Shown piece by piece: positions 50,221 through 63,700 of a stretch of 64,000 nucleotides of DNA. Below the pieces are notes generated by a model. That model saw only the letters and a program-made list of their open reading frames with translations, had not been told where the DNA came from and did not search any database. Every line of letters starts with the position of its first letter. Within the stretch, counting starts at the first letter, position 1. Origin of the DNA: Drosophila pseudoobscura (taxonomy: Eukaryota > Arthropoda > Insecta > Diptera > Drosophilidae); the NCBI RefSeq assembly GCF_009870125.1, contig NC_046679.1:5890001-5954000 (forward strand), written 5' to 3'. Made by a program: the position numbers and the translations under genes.

Positions 50221-53200
50221 AGGCAGGGCTCAGAATAGCATTCATGTGATTTGTGTTTAAGTGAATACGTAAAAATATCAAAACGATAAATTCAATTCTC
50301 TGCGAAAATCAAATTTGAAAATTTTGGTAAAATAGTTTCAATAAAAATCGTGATTCCGGCGAGTGTTGTTCGCATACTTATAAGTATCGGATAGTATTCG
50401 GAGAGACGTCCTCAAACAATTATTGGACTATGGACGAATACGTTGGAGACCAAATAATGTTACACCATGGATTACAAAGTAAATATGCATTCTCCCGTGA
50501 GCTACAGATAGGAATTATGCAAAGGCTAGGCCATATATTTTTCAAAAATAATCCATCAAATTAACTGTCTGAAGAAATGGATAAAGGTATTCTAATTCCA
50601 GTCAAATTTTAATGGGACACGAATCGTACCAGGAAGATTTACGTTAATAGATTACATTCTCGAAATAACCCACGATCTTTTAACATATGCAATGAAATAA
50701 TGTACACCTCTTCCAAGAAATGAAAAAATGCCTACCTTCGCACCTAACATACAAATATTTATGTTTTTATAGTACATACATATGCAAGTTGGAGTATTCG
50801 TACTCGTGCAAGTGAAACCACTACACCGCGCAACAATAACAGCACTACACCACGCAACAATAATACCACTGATCCCGCTATTTTCACCATATGCTGAACA
50901 GTCCATGTGACACTGGATAGGAACATTTTTTGGTATAAAACAACTACTTGCAAAAAGAAGAACCGAGCATTCCAGAAGTTACGAAAGGAAGCAGTAGAAG
51001 CTGCCAAGATAGGCGCTCCTTAAATTAGGCTCGTTACGAATGTTATGATCTAAACAAATCTACAAGCTTTTGTCTTATGAATTCAACATCTTCGAACTAC
51101 CAACTTCCAGCTTGAAACTCTAGTTGGCTTCACTATCTTCCTCAACGCAATCCAACTTTTATTGGCAAACGATTAAGTTTTTATTGAGTTCTTCCATTCT
51201 ATAACAAAAGCGTCGACCAACTTTGCTTATCTTCTACTCTCTTCTATGTTCTCCAAAATGTATTATGTATCTTACACATAACTGGAAGAAATGCAGAGAC
51301 TCATTGTATAATCTGCATAAAAATACTGATTCTTACTGTATGCTTGCTGAAAATTATGTTTGAAATGTATTTATTGGTATGCAATAGACCGCGAGCCTTA
51401 TCCTCTGATTCATTTATAAGCCTTTTAAAATAAACTATTTCATAGTCAAAAGTTACTGAATCTAAAAGCATTTCGTCACTAAACGAATATTAATCAGACT
51501 CTTTTCTCATCTCAAAACAAATTAAATTAATGTTCCTAAATAAAATGTATGTATGCCTACTACTGTAAGGGTATATTTATACACATATATGTATTGAAAT
51601 GCAAGCTATTTCAAATATAAAATATTTGTGGAACATTACTCAAAAATTCCGAACGAGGGACAATTTTACAGGGGACAGAAAGTTTGAAAAAATGCATCCC
51701 GGGTGATTGGAACATGTTGATCAAGAAATGAATCCAAATCAGTGAATAGCATTCGTTTCTCACGATTTTGAAAGCATGAATAGCTGCCCCTTAGCGTCTT
51801 TCCTTTGCTAGCGTATACTCATAATTGAATTACCCAAGGTTTCTGGAAAGTCCCAAAGTATGTTTTCTCCTTACTATGTACGTTAACTTTTTTCCTCCAC
51901 TATTCTTTCCCAAACTCCAAACGTGAATACTTTTCTCCCATTATCATTTCGCCAACCTTCTTTATTACCTTTATCCTCTTATAGAGACACAATGCTTTAT
52001 CATTTTGACAATCTACTGATATGATATTCTGTTTATTAACTCAAATAATTTATTCACGTCTTTGTCGCTACTAGTTTTTTCTATTTATAACATGTTATAC
52101 ATTATATCCAAAATAGACTACTAAAATTCAGACAAAACGTAAAAAACCATCAAACAAACACGTTTTGAAAATATGTCGGACAACTAAAAATCTTCAGCAT
52201 AACGATAATGTATATGTATAAATCGTATATGGATATGGAAACTTCTTTAAGTTCTGCAATAGCTATAAATGAGATACGAAATATAAAAGTGTATTAATAA
52301 TTTGTGGAATTCATTCAATGAAAACCCTGACTTAGGAATCGGAAGATATCATTTTGCGATAAAGGGGAAAATTTTGATAGCTGTGATGTTTTACGCAAAC
52401 ATACAGATGTGATTATGTATTTTTGAAATATGCCATCAAAAAGGATTCAATCAATCACTATCAAGTGGACAACTGGCATTGCTATGATATTTAAAGCAAT
52501 TGCTCGAGTACAATTACATTTACCAAACAGTAACTTCCAATCCCATATGTATTTCCTATATTGCATGCAGAATATATCGTAAAATGATTATTATGATATG
52601 TAAATTGCATTTAATACCATTCGGGTTGCATTGCAGTACAAAGTTCATCCTCCAAGAAATGCTTATTTTTTTGTTTCTACTGATTTTCTGTTGTATACCT
52701 TACACGAAACCAAAAAGAGACCACATGTTAAATTTTGCCGATGTAATTGGTGGTGTTTTATTATAGCACGCATTGAAAATAATACTATCTAAGTGGTAAC
52801 AAGCATACAATTTTGCATCTACATTTATATTGAAAATTCATTTTAAAACATTATTTTGCATTATGCCCATATATGGGAGAAATGTAACCCAACAGAAAAA
52901 TTAAAATTATTTACTGATTCTACTGGTATTATGCAATGCGAAAAACTTAACCTAAAAGCTAATAATAACAATGCATTATTTTACTACAGTAATATTTGTT
53001 TGCTCCTATTACCTTAAGCGCAGCTTTCTCATAATAATGTCGTGCCAGTATAATCGTATACACTAGATATCAACATGTGAGTTCCTACTCTATAATGATT
53101 GCAACCGATATATGTATAAACATGTTTTTTGGGGTTTCCGGCTGAACTCATATTTTTGTAAACGATAATCCTCTATCAATTTTTAAAACCATAAACAAAA

Positions 53201-55232
53201 ACTTTAATAAAAATTCTTCCGTACTTGTTATATCACAACAAATTGACATATATAAATCATTAAAAACAACATTGTTTTAAAGAATTCATTCACATATCGA
53301 AACCTGCAAAACTGCCAGAAAAACTGATAAATTCGATCCAAATTCGATCTGCAATGGAAAATATTACATTAATAAATATATTATGAGACTTGAATAGGAT
53401 TATATATGTAAACTGCGCTTTCTTCTACCCTGCTAGTCATCTCTACCCTACCCATCCCCAAGAAGGGCTCGAATTAAAAAGGAACTTTTACGCATATGTA
53501 AATGACAAACGAATTTAATGCAATCTGAAATCTTCATCTTTATAAAACGGTTGAAAAGAAAATATTTAAACATAGTTATAGTTCTTTCTCGATTAAGGCT
53601 AACGATGTAAATGAAAATACTGCCCCAACTAGCAAATATTCACCGGTTTATCCAATTAATTTTAGACAGAGCTTATTTAAATATATCCTCTTTCCCTGCT
53701 CTGAACACTAATTTTGGAAATGCATCTAATTAAATAACGAATGGAAATGAATGAACAAATCCAAAGGAATAATTTTGCGGATAATGATATTCTTAGCTTT
53801 ATCGGTATTTTTATATGCTCTTATGTTTGTGGCCCACTTCCCCTCGTGACTTACTTTTCTGTATATCGACCGCATGGTTAAGAAGAACTTTTTCTCGTGA
53901 CATACGACATATGGTTTTCAACTATAATAGGTAGGAATTGTAGCTCACTATAATAGGTAGGGTGCGTGCAAATGCTTTAAAGACGGTTTTGATCACTTGA
54001 TCGCAATGAGAACAGTAATTAATTAACAAATAGTGATCTCTCAACCTTATCTGATTATATTTATATGTTCTTATATTAATACCCACTTACCTCCTGACTT
54101 ACCCTTTTATACCGACCTCCTCTTAATCTCATCTTGATCACAATGAAACCCGCAATTATTTTACATATTGGGCGATTAAGATTAAGAACCAGTTTCCGTC
54201 GTGACATACGACATATGTATATGATTTTCCACAGAAATAGGTAGGGATTGAAGCTCACAAAAATCTATAGGGTCTGTGCAAAATTTGTATGATTATGCTC
54301 CACTTTCCCCCGTGACTTACCCTTCTACATATTGACCATACCTCCATGTCTCCTTGATCGCAAAGAAAACGGGAAATTATTTACATATTGGAGGATAGGG
54401 ACTCCTATGTTATCTAAACAATCTTATGGATAAGAACTACATTCCAGAACCACAAGGATATATGATTTTCCACTACAATAGGTAGGGATTGTAGCTCACT
54501 ACAGTAGGTAGGGTGCGTACAAATGGTTTCGATCTCTTGATCGCTGTAAGGCGAAGAATTAACTAACGGATACTGATTCCTCAACCTTATCAGTAGGGAC
54601 TGTTTTTATATTTTTTGATGTTCTTATAGTAATACCCATTTTCCCTCGCGACTTACCCTCTTATATACCGAATATCCCTCCATCACTTCTTGACCGAAAT
54701 GAATGTCAGAATCAACTGACATATTTTAGGATAGGGACTCCTATGTTATCTATACAATCTTAAGGCTAAGAACCACATTCCCTCGTGTCATACGACAAAT
54801 ATATATGTATAATTTTCCACTGTAAGTGTAGGAAGGTAGGAAGTGTAGCTCACTATAATAGGCAGGGTGCGTCAAAATGTTTTAAAGATGGTTTTGATCT
54901 CTTGATCACTCTGAGGCGAAGAATTTATTAACGGATATTGATTTCTCAACCTTAATCTTAAGATTTGCGGCTACGGACTCTTGTTATCTACGATTTGACC
55001 CCGTACCGATTTACCTCGTATCATACAACAAGGATATGGTATTCTTAACCATAATAGGTAGGGATTAGCTAACCAAAATAGGTAGGGTGCGTACAAATAA
55101 TTTAAGGAGAGAGCAGGAATTAATTTGTGAATGTGATGTGAATGTGATTTCTCAACATCATCAATCCCTCTGATATATCTCCATCTCTGCTTGACCGAAA
55201 TGAACCCCGGATTTATAATCCCCAATCTTTCC
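50136..55232 (+). repeat. Higher-order repeat unit 2 (5,097 bp)
   Basis: Contains the full spacer, including the 262-bp stretch (about 52839-53100) missing in unit 1, and nonamer cluster 3. Its cluster appears identical to cluster 2 at a fixed offset of 5,097 bp. Confidence 0.9.
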
Positions 55233-55320
55233 TTGATCTGAATGAAAACGGGGTTATGTTGACAAATATTACTTTATACATAGCTACCACAAATTCTAAA
55301 ATTTGTTGAAACAAAGTAGG
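53770..55320 (+). repeat. ATAGGTAGG nonamer cluster 3
   Basis: Copy of cluster 2 displaced by 5,097 bp, with the same six exact nonamers and variants; no difference was noticed by eye. Confidence 0.9.
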
Positions 55321-58300
55321 CAGGGCTCAGAATAGCATTCATGTGATTTGTGTTTAAGTGAATACGTAAAAATATCAAAACGATAAATTCAATTCTCTGC
55401 GAAAATCAAATTTGAAAATTTTGGTAAAATAGTTTCAATAAAAATCGTGATTCCGGCGAGTGTTGTTCGCATACTTATAAGTATCGGATAGTATTCGGAG
55501 AGACGTCCTCAAACAATTATTGGACTATGGACGAATACGTTGGAGACCAAATAATGTTACACCATGGATTACAAAGTAAATATGCATTCTCCCGTGAGCT
55601 ACAGATAGGAATTATGCAAAGGCTAGGCCATATATTTTTCAAAAATAATCCATCAAATTAACTGTCTGAAGAAATGGATAAAGGTATTCTAATTCCAGTC
55701 AAATTTTAATGGGACACGAATCGTACCAGGAAGATTTACGTTAATAGATTACATTCTCGAAATAACCCACGATCTTTTAACATATGCAATGAAATAATGT
55801 ACACCTCTTCCAAGAAATGAAAAAATGCCTACCTTCGCACCTAACATACAAATATTTATGTTTTTATAGTACATACATATGCAAGTTGGAGTATTCGTAC
55901 TCGTGCAAGTGAAACCACTACACCGCGCAACAATAACAGCACTACACCACGCAACAATAATACCACTGATCCCGCTATTTTCACCATATGCTGAACAGTC
56001 CATGTGACACTGGATAGGAACATTTTTTGGTATAAAACAACTACTTGCAAAAAGAAGAACCGAGCATTCCAGAAGTTACGAAAGGAAGCAGTAGAAGCTG
56101 CCAAGATAGGCGCTCCTTAAATTAGGCTCGTTACGAATGTTATGATCTAAACAAATCTACAAGCTTTTGTCTTATGAATTCAACATCTTCGAACTACCAA
56201 CTTCCAGCTTGAAACTCTAGTTGGCTTCACTATCTTCCTCAACGCAATCCAACTTTTATTGGCAAACGATTAAGTTTTTATTGAGTTCTTCCATTCTATA
56301 ACAAAAGCGTCGACCAACTTTGCTTATCTTCTACTCTCTTCTATGTTTTTCAAAATGTATGTATGATTGGCCAACTTGATAAATATTTGATAATAAGCTG
56401 CAAATTAAATCTTACACATAACTAGAAGAGTTGCCATTGCCATAACTAAACAATACATTCTAATGGATTATTTGACTGTCAGTTGCTGTCACCTTAAACT
56501 ACCAAAATATCCGACAATTTCATGTTGATTATTATGCTTCATATTTTAGCAGAAACTCATTGTATAATCTGCTTAAAAATACTGATTTTTACTGTATGCT
56601 TGCTGAAAATTATGTTTGAACCGTATTTATTGGAATGCAATAGACCGATTAACTCAACTTATTTATCTACATACAAATCTATCGCAACTGCACTTTGTAT
56701 TTAGGAAATGTCCTCGCAGTTTTTTCTATTCATCATATTTATATATGTATAACCAAAATACCCCACCAAAACCTAGAAAAAATTGAAAAAACCATCACAC
56801 AAACATGTTTTTTATGTATCGTCTGTCAAATAAAAAACTTCAGCATAACGAATATATGTATAATCGTAATAGGAAGTGGAGTTATCTTTGAATTCTGAAA
56901 TAGGTATAGCTATACACTTGAACAGAACTACAGATTACAGAAAATGTATGAAGTGGTTGCACAGAAGCGCCGAAGAGAGGAGCACCTCAGCCAAAGAGGA
57001 AACGCTCTCACGAGACTCCTCGGTCAGCACCGAAGCGCTCCAGAGTTCTTCCAAGTTCGCGCATATTGCCAGAAAAAGGACGCTGATTGGCGTCCCGGAC
57101 AAAGGCAACGCGGACTCAAAGATTCCAAGAAACCCAGATTTAAGAATCGGAAGATGTGGTCGAATAACTTGGAAGGAAAGGGGAAATTTGGATTGGCAAA
57201 GAATGTGCGAATACTTTAGGATGCCTTACACAAACAGAATTGCTATGGTAGCTCGAATTTGTTCCAGTACAATTACATTACCAAAACAGTAACTTCCAAT
57301 CCCATATGCATTTTCTATATTGCATGCAGTATATATTGTAAAATGATTATTATAAAATGTAAATTGCATTAATTACCATTCCAGTTGCATTGCAGTGCAA
57401 AGTTCAACCTCCAAGAAATGCTTGTTTTGTTGGTTTCCATTGTGCTTCGTCCTAGATCAGCTACACGATACCAGCAAGACACTATGGACATGTTAAATGT
57501 TATCCAAAATAATCAAAACAATATTTTCTCAGTGGTAACAAGCTTACAATTTTGTTTGATCCTATTACCTAAAGCGCAGCTTTCTCAAGCTGATAGCGAA
57601 CACTATTGGATATTTTTCCTTTATTGCATTACAATTAATATTCAAAAACTCTAAAGCTTGCTGTCCGCTTGGTTTGAAATGCCTTTATTGGAACACACTA
57701 GATCAAAAGTTCTACTCCCACTCTAATCATCTGTGATTAGAGCAGCACTTCAACACACAAATAATTTATGAACTCAACAATGGAACGTATTGAAAACTAT
57801 TTTATATTTTCACTAGAGGGCAAGATCCTTGCTAACTCGGTTCACTCGTGCAGAAACCACCGATAAAATAAAATTGTCGACGACGAAATAGAGATAATTA
57901 TGTAACGAAGATTTCCTGAATTTTAATGATTTACCAGTATAATCGTATACACTAGATATCAATATGTGACTTCGTACTCTATAGCGTTTCCAACTGATTT
58001 TAGAATGAACTCAATGTAAATGAAACTCCTTTAATGAATTTATATAGCACAGAAGTCCTATTATACAGAAATTTCATGCACAAATCATGTACATATAAAT
58101 CATAAAACCACGAAACAAAAATAGTTTAAAGAAGTCACGGTAACATGTCTAAATCTAAAAATCTGCAAAAATCAACTGATCAAATTTATCAAATCCTATG
58201 AAAACAAGAGATCCTATCGCAAGAGATCTGCTGTGGTAAATATTATATAAATATTATGTAAATATTTCCCCATTCTCAATCTAAACATCTCTACCCTAAG

Positions 58301-60669
58301 AAGGGCTCAAACTAAAAAGGAACCTATACTACCTATATAATGAGATTTCGAAATGCATTATCTGAACTCTGATGGTTCAGAAGACCATGTCAAAGCGGAT
58401 CATATTTATCACTGAAATACTCTGAACCCATTCTCAGGGGCTGTATATTGAAATATTTATAAGACAATAATTTGTCTACGAGGAACGATTTCACAGTAGT
58501 TGATTATTTTAATATAACCTCTACCACCGCTCGGACCACTAATATTGGGAATGCAATGAATTAATTAAATCACCAATGGGAAGCAATGAAAAAATTCAAA
58601 ATACGATATGAGTAAATTTTTTATCTAAACAAGTATAACATTGTATTATAAATGGTAGACGTGGGTTCTGGCCTTCTTTCTTAACTAACCTATAGGTCCC
58701 TTAAATCTACTCTTAATAGAAAATAGATCGGATGCGTAAAACTGTTTTCAATATGCTTTAGATCTCTTGAACAATATGAGACTCTTATGATATTTATCTA
58801 TCCCTTATATATAACTTACCTTTCTACACAATGACCATATCCCCATCTCTTCTTCTCTTCTTGAAATCAAACTCGGAATCAACTGTCATAACATATTTGA
58901 GGATAGGGACTCCAATATTATCTATACAATCTTATGGCTAAGAACCACATTCCCTCGTGTCATACGACAAATATATATGATTTTTCCCTATAATAGGTAG
59001 GAAGTGTAGCTCACTATAATAGGTAGGGTGCGCACAAATGTTTTAAAGATGGTTTTGATCTTTTGATCAGTATGAGACGAAGAATTACTTTACAGATAGT
59101 GATATCTCAACTTTATCGGTAGGGAGGGACTCTTATTATATTTATATGATCGTACAGTAATACCCATTTTCCCTCGAGACTTATTCTCTTCGATACCAAC
59201 AATCTCTCCATCTCTTCTTGACCGAAATGAATTTCCGAATCAACTGACATATTTGAGGATAAAGATTCCTATGTTATCTATACAATCTTATGGCTGAGAT
59301 CCACATTCCTTCGTGTCATACGACAAATATATATGATTTTCCACTATAATAGGCAGGAATTTTAGAGCACTAAAATAGGTAGGGTGCTTACAAATATTTA
59401 AAAAAATGTTTTGATCTTTTGATCAGTATGAGAGGACGAATTCATTTACAGGCAGTGACCTCTCAACATTATTGGTAGGGAGGGACTCTTATTATATTTA
59501 TATGATCGTACAGTAATACCCATTTTCCCTCGAGACTTAAGCTCTTCGATACCAACCATCTCTCCATCTCTTCTTGAATGAAATGTATTTCCGAATCGAC
59601 TGACATATTTGAGGATAGGGACTTCTAAGTTATCTATACAATCTTATGGCTATGAACCAAATTCCAACGTGCTATACGAAATATATATGATTTTCCGCTA
59701 TAATAGGTAGGGATTGTAGCTCACCATAATACCCTTCTACATATTGGCCATATCTCCATGTCTCCTTGATCGCAAAGAAAACGGGAAACTATTTACATAT
59801 TGGAGGATAGGGACTCCTATGTTATCTATACAATCTAATAGATAAGAACTACATTCCAGAACCACAAGGATATATGATTTTCCACTATAGTAGGTAGGAA
59901 TTGTAGCTCACCAAAATAGATAGGGTGCGTACAAATTTTTTATAGATGGTTTTGATCTCTTGATCGCTGTAAGGCGAAGAATTAATTGACGGATAGTGAT
60001 ATCTCAACATTATCGGTAGGGATTCATCATATTATTATATGTATATGCTCTTATAGTAATACCCATTTTGCCTCGCTACTTACCATCTTATATACCGACC
60101 ATCTCTCCAAATCTTCTTGACCGAAATGAATTTCAGAATCAACTGGCATATTTTAGGATAGGGACTCCTATGTTATCTATACAATCGTATGGCTAAAAAC
60201 CACTTTTCCTCGTGTCATACGACAAATATACATATGTATATGATTTTCCACTATAATAGGTAGGAAGTGTAGCTTACTGAAACAGGCAGGGTGCGTCAAA
60301 ATATTTTAAAGATGGCTTTGATCTCTTGATAACTCTGAGGCGAAAAATTTATTAACGGATATTGATTTCTCAACCTTAATCTTAAGATTTGCGGCTACGG
60401 ACTCTTGTTATCTATGATTTGACCTCGTACCGATTTACCTCGTATCATACAACAAGGATATGGTATTCTTAACCATAATAGGTAGGGATTAGCTAACCAA
60501 ATAGATTAAGGAGAGAGCAGGAATTAATTTACGGAATGTGATTTCTCAACATCAATACCTCTGATATACCTCTTATGATAATTTTATGTTCTTATATTAA
60601 TACCATCTTATATATCTCCATCTCTGCTTGACCGAAATGAACCCCGGATTTATAATCCCCAATCTTTCC
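55233..60669 (+). repeat. Higher-order repeat unit 3 (about 5,437 bp)
   Basis: Identical to unit 2 up to about 56346, then switches to a clearly more divergent version that resembles unit 4 and keeps segments absent from units 1 and 2 (for example GATTGGCCAACTTGATAAAT at 56367). Ends with nonamer cluster 4. Confidence 0.85.
56960..57230 (+). pseudogene. Coding-like relic in the spacer of unit 3
   Basis: A GC-richer island in AT-rich spacer with Drosophila-like codon bias over part of its length, rich in Lys, Arg, Ser and Pro. An uninterrupted frame spans 56876-57292 but only the middle looks coding. It recurs in more decayed form in unit 4 (about 63285-63505) and is largely gone from units 1 and 2. 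The source was not identified; a mobile-element or host gene fragment are both possible. Treated as a broken fossil. Confidence 0.4.
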
Positions 60670-60770
60670 TTGATCTGAATGAAAACGGGGTTATGTTGAC
60701 AAATATTACTTTATACCTAGCTACCACAAATTCTAAAATTTGTTGAAACAAAGTAGGCAGGGCTCAGAAT
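58650..60770 (+). repeat. ATAGGTAGG nonamer cluster 4
   Basis: Exact nonamers near 58995, 59018, 59372, 59702, 60256 and 60478, plus variants. A basic period of 356 bp is visible between the TACCCATTTTCCCTCGAGAC words at 59161 and 59517. Confidence 0.88.
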
Positions 60771-63700
60771 AGCATTCATGTGATTTGTGTTTAAGTGAAT
60801 ACGTAAAAATATCAAAACGATAAATTCAATTCTCTGCGAAAATCAAATTTGAAAATTTTGGTAAAATAGTTTCAATAAAAATCGTGATTCCGGCGATGGG
60901 TGTTCGCATACTTATAAGTATCGGATAGTATTCGGATAGACGTCCTCAAACAATTATTGGACTATGGACGAATACGTTGGAGACAAAATTATGTTACACC
61001 ATGGATTACAAAATAAATATGCAATTTCCCGTGAGTTACAGATAGGAATAATGCAAAGGCCAGACCATACATATATTTTTCAAAAATAATCCATCAAATT
61101 AACTGTCTGAAGAAATGGATAAAGGTATTCTAATTCCAGTCAAATTTAAATGGGACCCAAATCGTACCAGGAAGATTTACGTTAATAGATTACATTCTCG
61201 AAATAACCCACGATCTTTTAACATATGCAATGAAATAATGTACACCTCTTCCAAGAAATGAAAAAATGCCTACCTTCGCACCTAACATACAAATATTTAT
61301 GTTTTTATAGTACATACATACGCAAGTTGGAGTATTCGTACTCGTGCAAGTGCAAACCACTACACCGCGCAACAATAACAGCACTACACCACGCAACAAT
61401 AATACCACTGATCCCGCTATTTTCACCATATTCTGAACAGTCCATGTGACACTGGATAGATACATTTTTTGGTATAAAACTACTACTTGCAAAAAGAAGA
61501 ACCGAGCATTCCAGGAAGTTACGAAAGGAAGCAGTAGAAGCTGCCAAGATAGGCGCTCCTTAAATTAGGCTCGTTACAAATGTTATGATCTAAACAAATT
61601 TACAAGCTTTTGTCTTATGAATTTAACATCTTCGAACTACCAACTTCCAGCTTGAAACTCTAGTTTGCTTCACTATCTTCCTCAACGCAATCCAACTTTT
61701 ATTGGCAAATGATTAAGTTTTTATTGAGTTCTTCCATTCTATAACCAAAGCGTCGAAAACTTTGCTTATCTTCTACTCTCTTCTATGTTTTTCAAAATGT
61801 ACGTATGATTGGCCAATTTGATAAATATTTGATAATAAACTGCAAATTAAATCTTACACATAACTAGAGGAATTGCCATTGCCATAACTAAACAATACAT
61901 TCTAATGGATTATTTGACTGTCAGTTGCTGTCACCTTAAACTACCAAAATATCCAACAATTTCATGTTGATTATTATGCTTCATATTTTAGCAGAGACTC
62001 ATTGTATAATCTGCTTAAAAATACTGATTTTTACTGTATGCTTGCTGAAAATTATTTTTGACATGTATTTATTGTTATGCAATAGACCGCAGACTGTACT
62101 CCGAGCTTTGCCCTCGGACTCTTTTATAAGGCCTTTGAAACAAACAATTTCATAGTTATAAATTACTGAATCTTATCGCACTTTATCATTAGCCAAATAT
62201 AAATATAAAACTTCCTTTTCTCAAGTGTCAAAAGAAGTCCTAAAGACCTTGTATTCAAGTTGATAAAGACAGCATAAGTCCTATTTTAGAATTTGTATCT
62301 CCTCCGCTAACCGAGTTTCATGATCTGGCTACAACTGCTGGTACTCTGCAAACGGTTTTAATTGCGAGAATTGTGAACAAGCCAGAAAATTTCATAACAA
62401 ATTCTGAGATAAATAATTTCGGCTCTTTAAAGGACCCGCAAGGGCCAGAAAAGGATCTAATATACAACTGTTTAGAGGGATGAACTGCCAGGATACTGAC
62501 CGTTTGAAAGCAACGTATTCCTGGTGATTGATATTTCAGTAAATAAATCTGAAGGAAAGAATAGTATGACTCTACAACGATTTGGAAAGCATGAATAAAA
62601 GCGGACATAGTTTCTATTGTTTTACCAACTACCAAGCCAACAAATAGTACTCTGAGATTTTCAAATGGCTATCCAATGGGAGAGGATGTTTGTATTGGAA
62701 TTCGGAATGCATCTGATTAGTATGTATGTTTTATTGAGTAGTAGATCGAACATAAAGGTTATTGAACAATTTACTACAAATCTGTGGCTAGCGCTCACTC
62801 AAAGTTGAATGATGTCTTCTTTACCTAAGGTTTTTCCCGAATTCCTCTCTCCAAACTACGTGAATACTTTTCTCCCATTATCCTTTCGCCAACCTACGTT
62901 ATTAACTTTATCCCATTATAGAGATATAATGCATTATCATCATAGTTTTGACAATATTCTGATTTGATATTCAGTTTATTAACTCAAATTATTTATCTAC
63001 AAATGGATCGCCACTGCACTAGGTCTTTAGGAAATTTCCTTCGTAGTTTTTTCTATTTATCATATAATATTTTAACCAAAACAGACCACTAAAATTCAGA
63101 CCAAACATAAAAAACCATACAAAAAATATATTTTGAATGAATCGTCTGTCAACTAAAAATCTTCAGCACAACAAATATGTGTATAATCGTAATTGGAAAT
63201 GCAATCATCCTCAAGTTCTGCAATAGGTATAGCTATAAATTAAGCCGGAACTTGTCTGAGATATGAAATATGAAGGATTATGAACAAGAAAGGAGCCCCT
63301 CAGCCAAAGAACCAACGCTCGCAAAAGACTTCTGGGTCATCAGCGAAGCGCTCCAGATTCTTTCCAACCATTTCTTTAACGCAGATTGCCAAAAAAAAAA
63401 AGACGCTGATTAACGTTCTAAGAAACCCTGAGGCAAACATTTTGGGATTAAGGGGTAATTTCGACTCTTATAATTGCAAAGTATGTGCGAATACTTTAGG
63501 ATGCCTAACACAAACATGCAGATGTGATTATGTAATTTGAAATAAGCCATCAAAAAGGATTAAATCCATCACTATCTAAGTGATTTGTTCGAGTACAATT
63601 ACATTACCAATCAGTAACTTCCAATCCCATATGTACTTCCTATGTTGCATGCAGAATATATTGTAAAATGATTATTATGATATGTAAATTGCATTAGATA

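Larger units (their letters stand above)
40002..60770 (+). ncRNA. Hsromega: hsr-omega long nuclear transcript (omega-n), inferred extent
   Basis: In D. melanogaster the nuclear omega-n RNA continues past the first poly(A) site through the tandem repeats and nucleates omega speckles that hold hnRNPs. The same-strand nonamer clusters run here from 42.7 to about 60.8 kb, so the nuclear RNA could exceed 20 kb. The true 3' end may lie anywhere from the end of cluster 1 (45.4 kb) to beyond the window; only the repeat distribution is seen, not transcription. Confidence 0.55.

Noticed and set aside
43801-60500. AG|GTAGGG within the nonamer read as recursive splice sites
   Set aside because: ATAGGTAGGG resembles joined splice consensus, but it lacks a consistent pyrimidine tract and the GTAAGT/GTGAGT donor, and the known role of the motif is as an hsr-omega repeat.
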